Position numbers and translations under genes: made by a program
The notes under the pieces: model-generated
Told to the model about the DNA's origin: nothing
The model's database searches: none
What the model saw: the letters and a program-made list of their open reading frames with translations, nothing else
NCBI GenBank assembly: GCA_030789695.1
Contig: CM061139.1
Coordinates: 197,195,641-197,259,640 of the forward strand
Length of the DNA: 64,000 bases
DNA from: Scilla litardierei
Taxonomy: Eukaryota > Streptophyta > Magnoliopsida > Asparagales > Asparagaceae
Direction of reading: 5' to 3'
Shown: one piece after another, positions 41,703-53,430 of the stretch
Layout of the letters: each line of letters begins with the position of its first letter
How positions within the stretch are numbered: the first letter of the stretch is position 1

Positions 41703-43607
41703 AAACACTAGCCTATTTATGATATATAAGGAAGAACATAAAGATATCGAAGCGGGCTTCTAAGAGGAGTAAAGGAGGAGCAGAGATGAGAAGGAGAAGA
41801 AAAATCAATATTGATTACACATTGAAGATTGGCAAATTAAACTAGCCAATGAAAAATTTAGGAGGCATATGACACAAATCTATGGACAATTTATTCATAT
41901 GGCAGCTCTTAATTCTAAAAAACTCGTGCGTCCCATTTGGTCATCCAAATAGACACACACATCAAAGCCAATCTGGTAGTGCCTAGTTTGTTGTCTTGAA
42001 TGGTACCCAATCATCCAAATAAACTGATTTATCCTACTACGGTGGCATCGTCAGTGGCACCAGTGGCGGTGGAAGCGGGGAGGGAGAGGAATGAAAAGTG
42101 GTGAGGAGGAGGGGGGTGAAGGAGGAGGAAGAGGCGGGAGAGACGGGATGCAATCAAAAAGTAGCGTGGCGATGATGACGGTTGCAGCGGTGGTGGCTAC
42201 GATGATGAAGTGGGGGAGGACGATGAAGAGGAGAGGAGCGGGTAATGTGGGGATATGGTGGTGTGTAAAGTAAAAATTGATTTTTAAATTTGTTTGGGTG
42301 AGTGAGTAAAGTGGTTTATGTGCGCAGTAATTTGGTCTGTGAGCATAGCAACTCCCTTTTATGTACATGTTTACCATCTTAATACGTAATCTATCCTAAA
42401 GTAAAAATCTATTTTTACCCTTTTTCTCCCCTCCATACTCCATACTTCTCCATCCGTAGATGCCGACACCTCCTCCTCCTGATGCGACCACCACTCACGC
42501 CACCTCCCCTCCTTCATTTTCACCCATTTGGATTGAATAGAATTTGTTAAGTTTAATTGAAATTTTTTGGATTTTTTTTGGATTTAATTGCAAGAGGATG
42601 ATGCTGATAAGGAGTGGAGGAGGAGGGGGGAGGGAGAGTTGAAGGGGTTATGGGAGAAAGCTGTGGCAGGTGGTGGATAAAGAGGAAGTTGAGGTAGATA
42701 AGAACAAATTGTAAATTTTTGATAGAAAATATCATGTGTTTAGCAATATTTTGAAAAATATGGAGTGTGCTTAGCAATTTAATATATTTAGGAAAAAGTT
42801 TAATGTGACAAGAAGCACTCATCACTTATTTACAAGTTTGTTATTCAAAAAGTAACTTTCATTGTCTTTTAAAATCCATTTTTATCTTTCACACACCACC
42901 CAAATTTTGGTGTCATCATCATTATCACATTAGTGTCTCATCTTCTTCATCTTCTTCATCTTCTTCATTTTCTTTTATTAATTATTTTTCATCAAATTTA
43001 TCATCTTCTTCAATTTATCAATTTTACAAATCGTAATCCTAGCTCTAACACATCTCCACCTCCTCGTCCTCTTACTATCGTTTCCCCTTTATCGTCCTTC
43101 CCTCATATCCTCTTCCTCCCTCCATTGCCCTGATGGAGCTAAAGAGGATGAAGAAGATGAAGGGGAGTCGACGGTTACAGTTGTGGCTGTAGGAGTTCCC
43201 GTCGTTGCTGCCACCTCTTCATCTTCTTTATCATCTTTAACACACAAAAATCCACTGAGATCTTCAACCTTCGATCTTTTTCATCCTTGTTTTCATCTAA
43301 TTAATCCTTGTCAACAAAAAAAATAACCATCTACAAACGCTTTTGGACACCAACTATGAGGAAAAGGAGGATGAAAGGGTGATATAAAGAAACACGTGAG
43401 GTGGCGGTACTGTTCGCTTGCTTGCATTTTCCCACCACATTCATCTTCGTCATATTCCTTCTTCATTGCTGTCGTCGCCATCATCCTCAGGGACTCGACC
43501 ATCCTTCAGCACCACCATCTCTCTATCTTCCTCTATTTGTTTCTCAGTTTCCTTCTTTCTTTATTTTTGAAATTAAGATGGACTGTACAGTTCGCTTAAT
43601 AAAAAAT
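41703..43607. other. Intergenic low-complexity region
   Basis: No gene recognised. A G/A-rich block at about 42060-42250 and C/T-rich blocks near 42420-42520 and 42940-43130 give open frames of biased composition. GAGCATAGCAACTCCC at 42341-42356 matches the right end of the Mutator-like family at 44234 and 48697, but no left end was found. Confidence 0.45.
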
Positions 43608-44012
43608 GAGGAAAATGTACCTAAGAACGTTCTTAGGTAACCATATCTGCGTACATCCCCTTTTCGGGAGGTTTAAAGTATATTTTTTTTTGAATTTTTT
43701 TGCAAATCGTAGTTCTATATGTTAGGTAACCCCCCACAAAATTTCAAGTCAAACAAACACCATTTGGGCAAGGAATCATCCATCAAAAAAAGTTGCAAAA
43801 GAAATTCCAAGAATTCTGGAATTTTTTTGCAACCTTTTTGTGATGGATGATTCGATGTTCAAATGGTATTTGTTTGACTTGAAATTTTGTGGGTGTTACT
43901 TAACATATAGAACAACAGACTGCAAAAAAATTCAAAAAAATACTTTAAACCCCCGGAAAGGGGGTGTGCACAGGTATGGTTACCTAAGAATGTTCTTAGG
44001 TACATTTTCCTC
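43608..44012. mobile_element. Fold-back MITE with about 190-bp inverted arms (Mutator type)
   Basis: The left arm starts GAGGAAAATGTACCTAAGAA. The right arm ends with its complement, TTCTTAGGTACATTTTCCTC. The arms pair nearly to the centre through GAATTCTGGAA. Flanks ATAAAAAAT and GTAAAAAAT form a 9-bp target-site duplication with one mismatch, pointing to the Mutator superfamily. There is no coding capacity. Confidence 0.85.
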
Positions 44013-44233
44013 GTAAAAAATTATGGGGGCTTTGTTAGAAAAAAAATTGATAATGATTTGTGTTGCGTTATCGTACAACCGTGCATGTCGTCTTTGTCAA
44101 TAAAATATGAAGTCCTGATAATTGGACCCTGGATTTGCAAATATTAGGACGCGGCTAACGGATGACCAAGAATAAACCTTGGGATTTAACTAGGATTTGA
44201 AATGGATCCGGTCCGGCATTAAAAATATTTGAT

Positions 44234-44946
44234 GAGAATTGCTATGCGAACAAACCTTTTGCTCCTTTCACATACCACTTATTTTTTTGAGAAATACCAA
44301 TAATAATCTTTGAAAAAAAACTCTCGAAATACCATTTTCAATATTGCTGAGTTCACATATCTTTTTGCTCATCGTGAACATACTTTTCTACAAAGAGTGT
44401 GTGTGCACGCGCGCTCATTACACATAACTCTTTTGGGTTCTTTTGAAAAGATAGATATTGTGTTGGGCTATTGTGCACATCTTCTCTCTTCTCCTTCTCC
44501 TTCTCCCTCTCCCTCTCTCTCGTTCACCTTGTGCTCAGTACACACACAGACACAATTAACTAAAATGCGCAATTAACCAAAATGAACTGCACACATACCC
44601 ACTCCCCGCCTCCCCTGCCACTCCCATGCCTCCTCCCCAGCCCTCTCACCCTCCTCTCCAGTCCGTGTGATGAGCAATTTGGTCTGTATAATGAGCAATT
44701 AGTTCTAGGTTTTAGTTTTAAAAGATAATTAGTATATAATTAAGGTATGTGTACTGAGCAAAAATTGTTGTTCTCTTACTATAAGTTTTATTCCCTAACA
44801 ATAATTAGTTAAGGGTTTTCTGGGAGATCGGGGATATGTGAACTGAGCAGAAATTAGGGTTTTCCAAAAATTCAAGATATGTGCCCAAGTAAAAGTTTAA
44901 GTGGCATGTGACCTGAACAAACAGGTATGTTGGCATAGCAATTCCC
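44234..44946. mobile_element. Non-autonomous Mutator-like element, copy 1
   Basis: Ends are GAGAATTGCTATGCGAAC and GGCATAGCAATTCCC (inverted). The 9-bp duplication ATATTTGAT is perfect on both sides (44225-44233 and 44947-44955). The interior has a pyrimidine-rich tract (44480-44522) and repeats of TGAGCAATTTGGTCTG but no transposase. Confidence 0.85.
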
Positions 44947-45173
44947 ATATTTGATGCACGGATCCTTTAATTTGGTCTATGGGCCGGAATGAAACTGATT
45001 CTCTAGTTAAAATTTGAAACTATATATGCGTTGTGGATCATGTCTGGGCCTAGTTAATTTTGCGCGGAACGTTTTTGGGTTCGGCCCAGCACGACACACA
45101 AACTTGCAAACACACAACAAATCAATGGAATGCACAGTCGGACAACGCATCAAAAAACCAAGTCCAACACAAA

Positions 45174-45737
45174 CTAAACCTTAATAGTCGAAACACAGTT
45201 GGAGCTACTCGTCCTGCCCCACACGAACACAGTGATGTCGCAGTTCACCGACGACGTCGCATGCAGCTTGAAGATCTTCACCAGTATCACATCGCCCACC
45301 ACCGTCGATGACGACGTCAGGTTCAGCATCCCCGACACGACGTCGGGCCAGAACCCCGGATTCGCCACCACCTTATCAACCTGCAAGTCGACCACCGTGC
45401 TGATATTCTCCGTTGCACGTGCACGTATCTCCCCCGCGGGGATCGGAACCCAGCCCACAAACTCTCCCCTGTAATACAACGATGTGCTCGTGTTCCCGTA
45501 CTTGAACCCCGCGTAGTTGCGGTTCTTGATGAATACGTCGATTCCGATGGACAGCTGCAGGATCGGAAATACGCCGACCTCGATGTGGCGGAGGCTGACC
45601 GGAGTCGCGACGACCTCCGGCCGTTTCGGCTTGAGGATCGTGAAGTAGAGGACGACCACGGCGACGATCAGGAGGAGGATGACGACGGTGGTCACAATGC
45701 AGCATGTTACCAGGCATTTTCTTGTGCCTGACTTCAT
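45174..45737 (-). CDS. LEA_2 / NDR1-HIN1-like membrane protein
   Basis: A complete single-exon frame of 187 aa. A basic N-terminus (MKSGTRKC) is followed by one membrane segment at about residues 10-33 (VTTVVILLLIVAVVVLYF) and then KPKRPEV. A LEA_2 fold follows at about 60-165 (VFPILQLSIGIDVFIKNRNY, KYGNTSTSLYYRGE, VPIPAGEI). This matches the late embryogenesis abundant hydroxyproline-rich/NHL family, membrane-anchored proteins linked to stress or pathogen responses. Third codon positions are GC-rich, unlike the surroundings. CTATTTAAAA at 45771-45780 is a possible but very close TATA box. It is divergent to the phytocyanin gene 700 bp away. Confidence 0.9.
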   Translation of the reverse strand: MKSGTRKCLVTCCIVTTVVILLLIVAVVVLYFTILKPKRPEVVATPVSLRHIEVGVFPILQLSIGIDVFIKNRNYAGFKYGNTSTSLYYRGEFVGWVPIPAGEIRARATENISTVVDLQVDKVVANPGFWPDVVSGMLNLTSSSTVVGDVILVKIFKLHATSSVNCDITVFVWGRTSSSNCVSTIKV

Positions 45738-46348
45738 TTTTTTGGGTTGATGATCTGATGATTCTGTGGCTTTTAAATAGCGTTAAGTGTGGTCGTATTG
45801 GATTTTTGCGGTGTTTGTGTAGATGAAGGCAATGTGATCGATGGTGGAGTTGCATATGTGAGTTTTGTGTACACACATGCGTTTGTTTTTTTCAATGGGA
45901 GCATCTCATGTCGGCCGTCCGATCGATGATGATGGATTGGATTGATGGTCATGATTTCAAAGAAGAGATCAATGTATTATTATATTAATTAGGGAGAGTT
46001 TGGAACGTTTGAAACTGATATTTTAAGGATCAATGGCGAATATTTATTGCTGTCGACTTGCAGAAGCCCAAATTTGGCCCAGAATGTGAATACCCACAAA
46101 GCCCAAAAATTGCAGGCCCAAATAAAGATCCAGCCCATACTAACAAATCTTCCAGATTGGGCCCCAACCGTCAGCATGTAGCCTTATGTACAAGCGATGA
46201 ATATTCTCCTGTTGAAGAAGCAAAGTATTAACTTTTTTTATCCAAAAGATGGCTAATATGCTTTGCTCCAAAGCCCAAGACACCCAAAAGTAAGAGGAAT
46301 AGCCCAAAAGACAAGAAAGGGTGGGCCCAATAGCCATGCGTCAAGCCC

Positions 46349-46357
46349 TTATAAATA
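46349..46357 (+). promoter_or_regulatory. TATA box of the early nodulin-like gene
   Basis: TTATAAATA lies 78-86 bp before the ATG at 46435. Transcription would start near 46380, just before the A-rich leader. Confidence 0.65.
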
Positions 46358-46434
46358 CTCTCCCTCTCCTCAGAAACTCAAAAAAAAAAGTAATTAACAG
46401 TACTAATCTTACAGTTACGTTCATATTACCACTC

Positions 46435-47092
46435 ATGGCAAAATTCCATTGCCTGCTAATTGCTTTGAGCCTGGTGTTTGCTGTGTCCATTGCTGGCGCA
46501 AACCAGTACAAGGTTGGTGGATCCAAAGGCTGGGCCGTCCCAAGTGACCCTAAAGAGTACGCCCAGTGGGCCGAAAAGCATCGGTTTCAAGTCGGCGATC
46601 AGCTGCGTAAGTCTTTGTTTAAACACAGTTTCGACAAACGCAATAGTCTATCGACCCGAGACTAACTCTTGACTTTGTGCAGTGTTTGTATACCAGCCTG
46701 ATATGGACTCGGTGCTGCTCGTGAACGAGACCTCGTACCGGAGCTGCGACACGGCGACTCCGGTCGACTCGTTCGGCGACGGCAACACCGTCTTCGTGTT
46801 CACTCGGTCGGGCCCCTACTACTTCATCAGCGGCAACAAGGACAACTGCCTCAGGAACGAGTCGTTTGTGGTTGTGGTGATGGCCGGCCGCGGCGGTCGG
46901 GCGGGTCCGGCACCGGCACCGTCCGCTTCCGCCTCTTCTCCTCCGGCTCCGGGCTCTGTGGAGTCCACGCCATCGGCGTCTCCTGATGGTGAGGGGTCAG
47001 AGCCACCCTCTCCTAATGGGGCTTCTTCGAGGGTGGTGGGCTTAATGGGCTCAATTGGGGCCTTTCTTTGGTCACTGTCCTTTGTGATATAA
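46435..47092 (+). CDS. Early nodulin-like (phytocyanin-domain) arabinogalactan protein, probably GPI-anchored
   Basis: Two exons, 46435-46606 and 46683-47092, joined GT-AG in phase 1, give 193 aa. Residues 1-22 are a signal peptide (FHCLLIALSLVFAVSIAGA). The phytocyanin domain is residues 23-125 (YKVGGSKGWAVP, VGDQLLFVYQPDMDSVL, NGN-type FGDGNTVFVF, GPYYFISGNKDNC). Two cysteines (SYRSC and KDNC) would form the usual disulfide, while the copper-binding histidines are missing, as in ENODL proteins. A Pro/Ala/Ser segment (APAPSASASSPPAPG) is a typical glycosylated linker. The end (MGSIGAFLWSLSFVI) is a GPI-type tail. The protein should sit at the plasma membrane or wall. AATAAA motifs occur near 47290-47305. 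Confidence 0.93.
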
Positions 47093-48376
47093 GGCTTTAT
47101 CTTGGATTGGGTGTGGTGGTTTGTTGTGTGCATCTATTTGTCTAGTCCATATGCTGCTTATTTGGATTTTTTTTTTTTGGGTTAAAAAAATTGATTTGGT
47201 TGAGGTTATTGCTACTTAAAAAAGTTAAAACTTGTGCCTGAATTTACAAGTTTCATGTAAGTAATATGGATTTATTGGTTTTGATGAGTGAATAAAGGAA
47301 ATAAAGCACCTTCATTGAAACTTACTGTTTTTTATTTTCTCGTATGTCCTTTTTACAGTGAAAGTTTTTGTCTTTTTTGGCCAAAAAAATTTGAATACAC
47401 AGCAGGGTTGCGGTGTATATAACAGATTCCTATCACAACTCTGTCTCAACATTGCATGGTATATTCACCATCAAGCGTGTACATAAAAGCAAAAGAGCAA
47501 GACTACATGCACCCCTAGCATAGGGGTGCATGTAATTATTATTAGCCAAAAAAAAGTAAAAAACTTGTAATAGCATCTATGAAGTGATATACAGATGTGA
47601 TATAATATCCTATTTTAGCATACAATCATTGTATACATCCCTATGTATAGGGGTGTATATAGCAATTCTCAAGCAAACAGTCAAGCTAACTTTGATAATT
47701 TTATACAGTGTGCTACTAGATGAGCTATCTCCTCCCACCTACACAACAATCAAAAACATCAACAAAAAAAGAAGAAGCTACATGACATCCCAACAAACCA
47801 ATCTGCTTCTTGATTGTTCAGCTGCCACAGGCACACACCTAGCAATTCATTCTTCTCCCTCTTTTCATGACACATTGATTCCTTCAACATAGAGTGGACC
47901 ATACAATTTTTTTTGTTATTTAAACAACATAGGCCCTTAGCTCCTCTCAATTTCTCTAGCTATCACCTTTCAATTTCTATATTCATCTGTCCCATCAGCT
48001 GTGCTATCTTTGTCTCAAGTAATAACATCACATACTTTCTTATTCAATCACAATCATGGAACATATATAGTTTTTTCCTCTTGTTTTTTAAGTAGAAGAA
48101 CAAGATGCAACACTTGCATAATCATCAAAAATACCCAAACTGATTGACAAGGTGAATCCAAGCTAATGACTGACATGATCCTTCACAACTAACTCACTAT
48201 ATCTTATTCCCAAGTGGCCACCATATTTGATTGCTAGTAGGGCCACAAAACCTTAGCTGAGTCTCCAAATGCATGCAACTTGGGCTTGTGCTTATGTGTG
48301 TAGATTGCAATCAATGTAGGCATGCATGAGTGATGCCTACTATTAAGAACATTGATCCTTTTCTAGGCTTTACTTA
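47093..48376. other. Intergenic DNA after the phytocyanin gene
   Basis: The 3' UTR signals lie at the left. The rest has no gene. Two short perfect hairpins (CATGCACCCCTAGCATAGGG with its complement near 47505-47532, and a CATCCC/GGGGTG pair near 47635-47660) may be the ends of a small MITE. Confidence 0.45.
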
Positions 48377-48553
48377 AGGAAATTTCTACATGCACCTCAA
48401 AAACTGAGGTGCATGTAAAATTCAGTGCAAATATTTGCTAAAATTGAAAGAAAGAGAATACGATTTGAGATTATGAGATGACATATTAACTTTTTTTGGA
48501 AAATTACAGTACTATGCACCTCATTCTTTGATGTGCATAGAGCATTTGCCTTA
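48377..48553. mobile_element. Small MITE candidate with terminal hairpins
   Basis: The left end AAGGAAATTTCTACATGCACCTCA is partly inverted at the right as TGATGTGCATAGAGCATTTGCC. Each end also holds a hairpin built on GCACCTCA/TGAGGTGC. TTACTTA occurs at both edges. Assignment is tentative. Confidence 0.4.
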
Positions 48554-48696
48554 CTTAATCCACACAAATAATTGCAATCATTTGGATGCTCTAGTTGTTA
48601 GATTGGAACAAGTGAGTTTTCTTTTTCTATTTTATGTTTAATTTCACCATGTTTTTTAAAGAAAGAAAATTAAAACACCATCATACTCTTTCTTTT

Positions 48697-49317
48697 GGGA
48701 ATTGCAATGCGCACATACCATTTTACTCCCGCGCACAACCGAGATTCCGTTATTTATAAGTTTGCTACTCAGAATTGCTCACTGCGCACAACCGTTGGAA
48801 AATGACGAAAATACCCCCGGTTGCGCGCGGTGAGCAAAACTAACGATCGCCGACAGGCGGCGACGCCTCCGCCGATCTCTCCAACCCATCCGATGCCCCC
48901 TCATCCGACAACCACGCCCCCTCTGCCGCCCCCTCCACCGCTCCTCTTCATTTTTCCCAGCATCCTCCGACGCCCCTCCCCCGTCCCAGCCGCTGAACTC
49001 CCCAGCCCCTCCACCGACCCTCATCATCTTCCATCAACCACCCCTCCCCCTTCGTCACTCCCTCCGACGACCTCACATGCCCCTCCGACCTCCCATGCCC
49101 CCTCCGACGAACTCCCAAGCCCCGTCCCCTCCGCCGCCCTCTCCTTCGACCTCCCCCGACTCCATCGACAATTCCAAACCCTAATACTCGTCGGCGGGGG
49201 TGGGCAATGGCGAGGGGGGGGGGGGAGACAACAAGGATAGATGAGGTTTAAATTTTGAATGGCTAACTTGTAAATATTGGTTGTGCGCGCTGAGCGGTCG
49301 TGCGCATAGCAATTCCC
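48697..49317. mobile_element. Non-autonomous Mutator-like element, copy 2, with GC-rich interior
   Basis: Ends GGGAATTGCAATGCGCAC and GTGCGCATAGCAATTCCC are inverted and match copy 1. Flanks CTTTCTTTT and CTTTCTTTA form a 9-bp duplication with one mismatch. The interior 48821-49240 is strongly C-rich and open (139 codons, Pro/Ser-rich), unlike flanking DNA. It could be a captured gene fragment, as in Pack-MULEs, but no domain is recognisable. Confidence 0.8.
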
Positions 49318-51615
49318 CTTTCTTTATTTATCCACGGTTCCGAACAAGCCAGGCAGCCACATCACCAATATTCTGATCATCCAAAGTATGAGTATTGCTA
49401 CCATTTACTAAGGAAAGGTTTTGGCCTATCGGATTAAAAGAATTGATCATTTTCTATAAACTAATGCAGAGAAGTATAACAATCATTGTGCTCTAAATTT
49501 AGGCTGATCACTTAATCTACAAAACTAACCATAATCATTTTGATGCTCCAATGATTGAAATGAAGCCACTCTTCATGTCACCTTCCTACCTTCCATATTT
49601 GAATTCATTATCATTATTTTGCTCATCTATTTCTCTCCTTCTAAAATTCTATGTACTTCTCTTACATCACCATCTACCTCATCAACATTGTTATAATCAT
49701 ATAATATTCTTGAAATTTTTTAATTAAGAAAAGGGCAACAAATGTGTTGGTTATGCTACACATATTTGTGTGATGTTACAAGACATGGAGTTGGGTGCAC
49801 ATGTGATCCTATTTAAAGGGGTAGGCTCATAATTAACATGGGCCCTCCCTTGGAAAAACAGGGAAATGAGGTACGGGCCGAAGGCACCCCACGTGTGAGC
49901 CCATGCTCGTGTGCACGGCTGGCCCAGCCCAAGGCCCCCTCCCCCATGCTGTGCCAGCAGCCACTGCTTCCTGTTGCCGTGGCTATTCTTAGTAAAAACT
50001 AAGAATAAACAGGAAGCAAATATGAAGCATAATAAAGCTCATTTACCCTCCTAATTACAATAGTTTAATGTCATCTAGCTGATTAAGAAATTTTGTTTTA
50101 AGACATCCTTGGATGCATGTTGTACTTGTGTTGCCTAATAGTGCTCCACCAATATGAGATTATCTGAGAACATGCATGATTCATCTCTTGCTAATCAGGA
50201 GCTGCCAACAATTAAGCATGTTGATCAACATTTTATTTGGTTTACTGGAAATTAATCAAAGGGGCTGTATGTAAGAAAATGAGAAGGGTTGGAAGAAGAG
50301 AATTCAATTCCAGAAATCAGGGAAGTCTTTGGGAATGTCTTCAGAGTCTCATGTGTTCACCTGCCTGATTGCCTCAGCACATGGAGGGGTCTCTCCCTCT
50401 TCATTATGCACATAATTTATGTTATCTATCTATTTACAGGCCTGCAGTAGGCTGACTTGATGCTACCCTTTGCCTCAAAAATTTTAAAGTAAGTTTGACA
50501 TTGATTAAGTCATGGGTTTCTACTAATCAGAAAAATTTGACATTGATCAAGTCATGGGTTTTGCTGTTAGGAGCCTGAAGAGATCAACATTGGAATTTGT
50601 ACTAAACAATTTTGATCAATTCTGGGCTTTGTCAAAAACTTGATTAGATTTAGTAAATCCTAATTAATTAGGTGCTGAGATTAGTACCTCCCCAGAGTAC
50701 CCATTGGCCTAATTTGATTCCAAGTCTGTGATTAGTTTATAGCTGCTTCATATAGATTCATTGCATTAGAACAATATAGTACTAGCAAGTTTTATTGTGA
50801 GAGCCCAAAAAAGGAAGAAGAGTGGGGAGCATATGAGCATCTCAATTATTTTTTTAATTAAATTATTCTTATGCTGCTATGCAATTCAATAACCAATTGT
50901 GGATTATTTCTATTTCATCTTGATTAGTTGGCGTGAAAAATTGAAGTCCATGAATATCAAGAATTACAAACATAATATTTGTTGACACCTTATGTGAAAG
51001 CTAAATCCTTGAAGTAGCACATAGCTTTCAATTTATGTTCTTCATTTAACCTTATCTTTACTAATGTAAAAATATTCTAAGTATACGGACATAACCCTAA
51101 CTAATCTTTTCCTTCATCTGTGGTTTGTTTGGTTATGATCTTATTAATAATACATGGTGGGGTTTTCAGCTGCTTCCACTCAAGAAAAATTGATAAATAA
51201 TTAACTTGCATGGTAAATTCATGGATTAACTAAAGAAAGTGCTGGAGAAATTAAGAAAGAGGTCCTGACTGTTAATTTGCATGATTTCTAGTTGATATCT
51301 AGGGTATTAATTAAAACTAGATCTCTTGTTGTACTAATTGAAATTTTATGTAACTAGCAATTAACACATTAATATTGGTCTCAACAAATGCAGCTGAAGT
51401 GCTGAACTACCTACATTAGGTATCACTTATCTTTCCAGGCATGTTGGGAGATTGGCAAGTGAAAATGTACATTATAAAATTCGTTATGATGCAAACTCAA
51501 ATCTTGCAAACTTTGTCAAGTTATAAAAATAACTTTTGCCTAGATACAACTACAATTGCAATTGAAATCTTTTTGCAAGCCTAAATGCAATTGTAATTGG
51601 GCTTGCAATCGCAAT
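49318..51615. other. Intergenic region without recognised genes
   Basis: AT-rich DNA. A short GC-rich patch lies at 49860-49985 with an inverted pair (CTTCCTGTT / AACAGGAAG at about 49967 and 50013). I see no ORF with family motifs, no RNA gene and no clear TE ends. Confidence 0.45.
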
Positions 51616-52396
51616 TGATTTAGCACTGGCCTCACTGGCTTGGCCCAATGATCACTCAGTTGTTTATTTGACAGACGTACCTAAAACCCCAGTAAAGCCC
51701 ACAGCTTCGGCCCAACAGCCCAGAGGTCCTCATGTGAGGCTGACCGTTCCTTCATTTAAGACGACAGCCCAGCTGACCGTTGGGCTTCTTCATTTAAAGT
51801 ATCAGCTCAGAACGAAGTCTTTTAACTGACCGTTAAGCTCGTCATTAATGGCAACAGCTCAGGCCAGAGGCAATAAAACAGTTTAAAAGCTCGGACGTTA
51901 CCATCTAACGTCCCTCAAAAGCAATTGCATATAAGTAGTCTCTCGGACAATAGTAGAGGGGACGATTTCTGAGAACCAAAACGGTCAGGTACTCCTATAC
52001 TATTATCTGCTCCATCGAAAATTCTACATTTCCTCCATAGCTCGGCGTGATAACTATCGGTTGATCTCCCAACTGATCAGTCATAGTTACCATGAGCATC
52101 ATTTAAGTCCCTATCTGACTTAAGCATCAGAAAAGGATTAGGTCGAACCCCAGATCCAACCGCCCCTAATAAGCTCTTCGTGTTGCTGAAAGCTGAAGGT
52201 AGCCTGGAAATAGCTCGAACTTGGTTGAAATAGCTCGGACTTGGCTGAAATAGCTCGAATAGAAGTCTATTCAATTCGAGGTTCGTTCATCCAGTACCCA
52301 GTTGGCTGCCAACGTCATCTTATGACATGCTACTGTAACCGTACCATCATCAAGAATCATCCAACACTATCAGTGATGAGAAAATACCCGTAAACA
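51616..52396 (+). repeat. 5' LTR of the deleted Tat element
   Basis: Starts TGATTTAGCACTGG, ends CCCGTAAACA. It contains GCATATAAGTAGTCTC (TATA) near 51927 and TCCATAGCTCGGCGTGATAA, shared with other Tat LTRs here. Confidence 0.87.
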
Positions 52397-53037
52397 TTTG
52401 GAGCCGTTTGTGGAAATTTGAGTTAACATCCACGTCTTCAGCCACATTGACGATGACTTAATCCACCAATCCAGGGCCCGAAAGGCCAATTACCGTAGGG
52501 GTGGTAAATGTTACATCGCACCCTGTGGATTCCAATTCTTCTACTCATGGAATGTCCGAGCCGTAATTAGTAACTTTGGTGCAGTTCCATGCGTTCTCAT
52601 AGGAGGTGAGCGTTAATATTCAAGCGATGACTACCGTGATAGAATGAATGATGGGTTTGCAGCCCCAACTAAAGCAAAGAAAGAAGCTCACTGCCAAGTG
52701 AGAAAGTCCACCCAAGATTACTAAAGTTCTTGGTCCTGCAACATACAGATTCTTAACAATGGTTGATAGAGAGCTCGTCCATCTTTGGAATACAGAGCAA
52801 CTGTGGAGGTATTATCAATAAAAAACAAGTAAACCGAGCAACCCTAGTTGTGCTATTTTTTATTTCGATTTCTCTGTTTTTCATTTCAAAGAATATTATA
52901 TCATACCGATCTAATATATCTTTGACAAATATAATCCAAGAGAGCATTAATGGAAAGAACATGATCGGATTTTTCCATTTTACTTTTTCTAAAGTGTGCT
53001 GGTCTACAGATCAGCGTGGATACCTTGACAATTACCT

Positions 53038-53279
53038 CGCGGGCTGATCTAGCTATACGATCAGAGGCTGATTATGTAACCGGCCTCGCGGGCCGATCTA
53101 TCTATACGATCGTGGATCACTCGCAGCTGACCTTGTGGGCTGATCTGGCTTTACGATCGGGGGCTGCTTACGCAGCCGTCTTCGCAGACCAATCTAGATA
53201 TATGATCAAGGATCACTCTCAGTCGACCTCGCAGGCTGATCTGGCTATACGATCAGGAGCCGCTTACGCATCGACCCTC
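53038..53279 (+). repeat. Five copies of a 48-bp tandem repeat inside the deleted Tat element
   Basis: Units begin CGCGGGCTGATCTAGCTATA and alternate between a GATCAGAGGCTGATTA-type and a GATCGTGGATCACTCG-type second half. This suggests a 96-bp higher-order unit. The position, after integrase and before the 3' LTR, is the same as the 47-bp array in the Tat element at 16.8 kb. Confidence 0.85.
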
Positions 53280-53430
53280 ACGGGCCCACAGAGATGGCAA
53301 CCGAGCTCGATCCTCTATGACCTGGGCCGATCCACATGTCACCTTGACTGCCATATCCGTCCAATTAATGCATGCCACATCATCCGACCTCAACCGCCAA
53401 CGACAGTTGAGCTCGGAAGGTGAGGGTCAT

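Noticed and set aside
42051..42377. Pro/Leu-rich minus-strand frame of 108 codons
   Set aside because: Low-complexity purine/pyrimidine composition, no domain, and next to a Mutator-like end.
48821..49240. 139-codon Pro/Ser-rich protein gene
   Set aside because: It lies wholly inside a non-autonomous Mutator-like element, lacks a domain or promoter, and reflects C-rich composition. Kept only as a possible captured fragment.
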